A stretch of 6,500 bases of DNA from Thiotrichaceae bacterium (GTDB taxonomy: Bacteria; Pseudomonadota; Gammaproteobacteria; SZUA-229). The notes under the pieces are model-generated. The model searched no databases and was not told the origin of the DNA. It worked only from the letters and a program-made list of their open reading frames with translations. The translations under genes were made by a program, and so were the position numbers. The DNA lies in the NCBI GenBank assembly GCA_002746365.1, contig NVWZ01000009.1:22182-28681 (forward strand), written 5' to 3'. Positions 4,469 through 6,500 of this stretch are shown here, in pieces; position 1 is the stretch's first letter; each line of letters starts with the position of its first letter.

Positions 4469-6500
4469 ATGTTATATCGCAAACAACTTCACCTCTGTTT
4501 GATTATTTTATTCGTCATTAGTTTATCCGCCTGCGGGGGCGGTGGCGACCAGGCCGCTGTCGTTGTGAATGATGACAACAATGAGACCGATGCGCCCACA
4601 AACACAGCACCTGCAGAAGACATCATCGCACCAGTTATTACTCTAACAGGTGCTAATCCGCAAACTGTCGAAAATGGCAGCGTTTATACAGAACTTGGCG
4701 CTACTACCGATGACACCAGCACAGTTATTATTGATGCTTCAGCGGTTAACCTTGCCATAGATGGAAGCTATATCGTTACCTACAATGCCTCTGACAGCTC
4801 TGGCAATATCGCCACACAGGTAGTTAGAACAGTTAATGTTCTGACATCAATCACCACACTTGAAATTAAAAATAGAGATGCTGCGATTTTTAGCGATTTT
4901 GACACGCCTGACCGAGCTCGTGACGTAGCCATTGCCGGTAATTTTGCCTATGTGGCTGATTCTGCTGCAGGACTGCAAATACTCGATATTAGAAACCCTG
5001 AAAAGCCAACCCAGGTAGGTGCTTTAAATACGTCTAGTTTTACTCTAGGCGTAACCATTGCTGGTGATTTTGCCTATGTGGCTGATGGGGCTGCGGGGCT
5101 ACAAATTCTCGACATCAAATCCCCTGGACAACCAACCCTGGTACGCAATTATAATACACCAGGTTCTGCCTGGGATGTAAGCATTGCCGGTGATTTTGCC
5201 TATGTAGCTGACGGAAACTCAGGGCTGCATATTATCGATATTAGTAACCCGAACGCTCCGGATCTGGTAGGCACTTTTGAAACGGCTGGTTTTGCCGTTG
5301 GCGTAACCATTATTGCCGGTGATTTTGCCTATGTATCGACTCAAGGACAGACTATTTTTGAGTCTGGAATACAAATACTCGATCTCAGAATCCCTAACAA
5401 ACCAGTCCTGGTGGGCAACTATAGAATACCTTTTGAGGATCCCGAGAACGTGACTATTGTCGGTAATCTGGCCTACGTGGCTTATGGAAAAGCAGGGTTA
5501 CAAATATTAGACATCAGCGAACCTTCCGGCCCAACCCTGGTTGGCAGTTTTAATACGCTAACGCGGGTGGTGCGCAATGAAGGAGTAAATGGAAATACCC
5601 AAGGTGATGCACAGGACGTAACCATTGTTGGTAATTTTGCCTATGTGGCTGACGCATTTTCAGGGTTATCTGTCATCGACATCAGCAATCCTGCCAGCCC
5701 AACACTAGCAGGCATGTTCACTACCCCGGGTAGTGCTCAAAGTGTAACCATTACCGATAGTTTCGCCTATGTAGCGGATGGAGGTGCTGGCTTACAAATA
5801 ATCAACATCAGCAATCCTACTAACCCGGCTATAACGGGCAATTTTAATGCAAAGGGTGTTACTCAAAGCGTTGCCACTATCGGTAATTTAGCCTATATCA
5901 TGGGTAGTTTTAACCATGTGCCCGATATATTATTCCAACCGGAACAGCTACTTTTAATCGATATCAGCAATCCTGCCAGTCCAGTCTGGACAGGCATTTA
6001 TGACCCTGTCATTCCGGTCGGGACGGACATTTATGAAGGGAGAGCCACTGCCGGTAATTTCACCTATACAGCTGATGGGCTTTCAGGGCTGCAAATAACC
6101 GACATCAGTAACCCTAACAAACCAGAGCTGGTGGGCAATTTTGATACAACTGGCGATGCACAGGACGTAACTATTGTCGGTGATTTAGCCTATGTGGCTG
6201 ATGGGCTCTCAGGGCTACAAATAATCAACATTAGCAACTCTGCCACCCCAACCTTGGCCGGTGGTTTTAACACGCCTGGTTTTGCTAATGGCATAGCCAT
6301 TGCCGGCAATTTAGCCTATATAGCTGACGGTCTTTCTGGACTGCAAATAATCGACATCAGTAACCTCTCCAGTCCCACACTATTGGGTAGCATCAACACG
6401 CCTGGTAATGCTCTAAACATAGCCATTGCGGGTAATTTAGCCTATGTAGCTGAAGCGCTTTACGGGCTGCAAATAATCGACATCAGCAACCCGACCAACC
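4469..6500 (+). CDS. Surface lipoprotein with DUF5011-type Ig-like domain and LVIVD repeats (3' end missing)
   Basis: 677 codons are visible and the frame is open at the right edge. Residues 1-22 form a lipoprotein signal peptide with a hydrophobic core (LCLIILFVISLSA) and lipobox LSAC, so Cys22 should be lipidated. The following GGGGD lacks Asp at +2, favouring the outer membrane over inner-membrane retention. After an acidic, Thr/Pro-rich linker (28-54) comes one Ig-like domain (about 55-125) with the DUF5011 pattern: PVITLTGANPQTVENG, then YIVTYNASDSSGNIAT and RTVNV. From residue 153 there are eleven complete LVIVD (PF08309) repeats and part of a twelfth. Such repeats are predicted to form beta-propeller blades in cell-surface proteins. 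A binding or adhesive role is inference; no enzymatic motif is seen. It has its own promoter and ribosome binding site, and nothing ties it to the toxin-antitoxin genes. Confidence 0.9.
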   Translation, partial: MLYRKQLHLCLIILFVISLSACGGGGDQAAVVVNDDNNETDAPTNTAPAEDIIAPVITLTGANPQTVENGSVYTELGATTDDTSTVIIDASAVNLAIDGSYIVTYNASDSSGNIATQVVRTVNVLTSITTLEIKNRDAAIFSDFDTPDRARDVAIAGNFAYVADSAAGLQILDIRNPEKPTQVGALNTSSFTLGVTIAGDFAYVADGAAGLQILDIKSPGQPTLVRNYNTPGSAWDVSIAGDFAYVADGNSGLHIIDISNPNAPDLVGTFETAGFAVGVTIIAGDFAYVSTQGQTIFESGIQILDLRIPNKPVLVGNYRIPFEDPENVTIVGNLAYVAYGKAGLQILDISEPSGPTLVGSFNTLTRVVRNEGVNGNTQGDAQDVTIVGNFAYVADAFSGLSVIDISNPASPTLAGMFTTPGSAQSVTITDSFAYVADGGAGLQIINISNPTNPAITGNFNAKGVTQSVATIGNLAYIMGSFNHVPDILFQPEQLLLIDISNPASPVWTGIYDPVIPVGTDIYEGRATAGNFTYTADGLSGLQITDISNPNKPELVGNFDTTGDAQDVTIVGDLAYVADGLSGLQIINISNSATPTLAGGFNTPGFANGIAIAGNLAYIADGLSGLQIIDISNLSSPTLLGSINTPGNALNIAIAGNLAYVAEALYGLQIIDISNPTN
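4925..6500 (+). repeat. Tandem coding repeats (126-bp LVIVD units)
   Basis: Units begin at 4925, 5051, 5177, 5303, 5450, 5618, 5744, 5870, 6041, 6167, 6293 and 6419, the last cut by the window end. Eight of the eleven complete units are exactly 126 bp (42 residues). The exceptions are 147, 168 and 171 bp for those starting at 5303, 5450 and 5870. The consensus is about VTIAGNFAYVADGLSGLQ, then IIDISNPxxPTLVGxFxTPG. DNA identity is high around the GGTAATTTTGCCTATGTGGC and GGGCTGCAAATA segments, which points to expansion by duplication. Confidence 0.92.

Noticed and set aside
4925..6500. CRISPR-like or non-coding tandem repeats
   Set aside because: The periodicity is 126 bp, in frame throughout, with third-position variation, so it reflects a repeated protein domain.

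Overview
The window looks like chromosomal DNA from a gammaproteobacterium of moderate to low G+C, perhaps aquatic or sediment-dwelling. The clues are a GTAG-headed REP palindrome, a toxin-antitoxin pair that appears to sit in an integron-type cassette, and long secreted or surface proteins rich in Ig-like and LVIVD repeats. No rRNA, tRNA, housekeeping gene or CRISPR array is present, so the assignment stays broad.

Layout, left to right. (1) 2-2251, plus strand: the 3' part of a large secreted multidomain protein. Its N-terminal half follows the subtilisin (S8) peptidase fold, but the catalytic His, oxyanion Asn and catalytic Ser positions appear to be Tyr, Glu and Gly. An EF-hand/dockerin-like calcium loop, an Ig-like domain and a beta-rich C-terminus follow, encoded in visibly more A+T-rich DNA. 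(2) 2252-2559: an intergenic stretch with a 75-bp palindromic element abutting the stop codon, a REP hairpin, and a strong sigma-70-type promoter. (3) 2560-3423, plus: an exported protein of unknown function with a signal peptide. (4) 3434-4101: a probable integron-type cassette in the opposite orientation. It carries a BrnT-like toxin and a ribbon-helix-helix antitoxin with overlapping stop and start codons, and ends in an attC-like site that encodes the antitoxin's last residues. (5) 4103-4468: non-coding DNA with two small hairpins and a candidate promoter. (6) 4469 to the window edge, plus: a lipoprotein with a DUF5011-type Ig-like domain followed by at least twelve LVIVD repeats, running off the right edge.

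The three large plus-strand genes all encode or appear to encode exported products, so this may be a surface or secreted-protein neighbourhood. Their spacing and separate promoters argue against one operon, and nothing shows that they act together. The toxin-antitoxin pair is a self-contained accessory insertion. The best candidates for something undescribed are the subtilase-like pseudoenzyme and the solitary attC-bounded toxin-antitoxin cassette.
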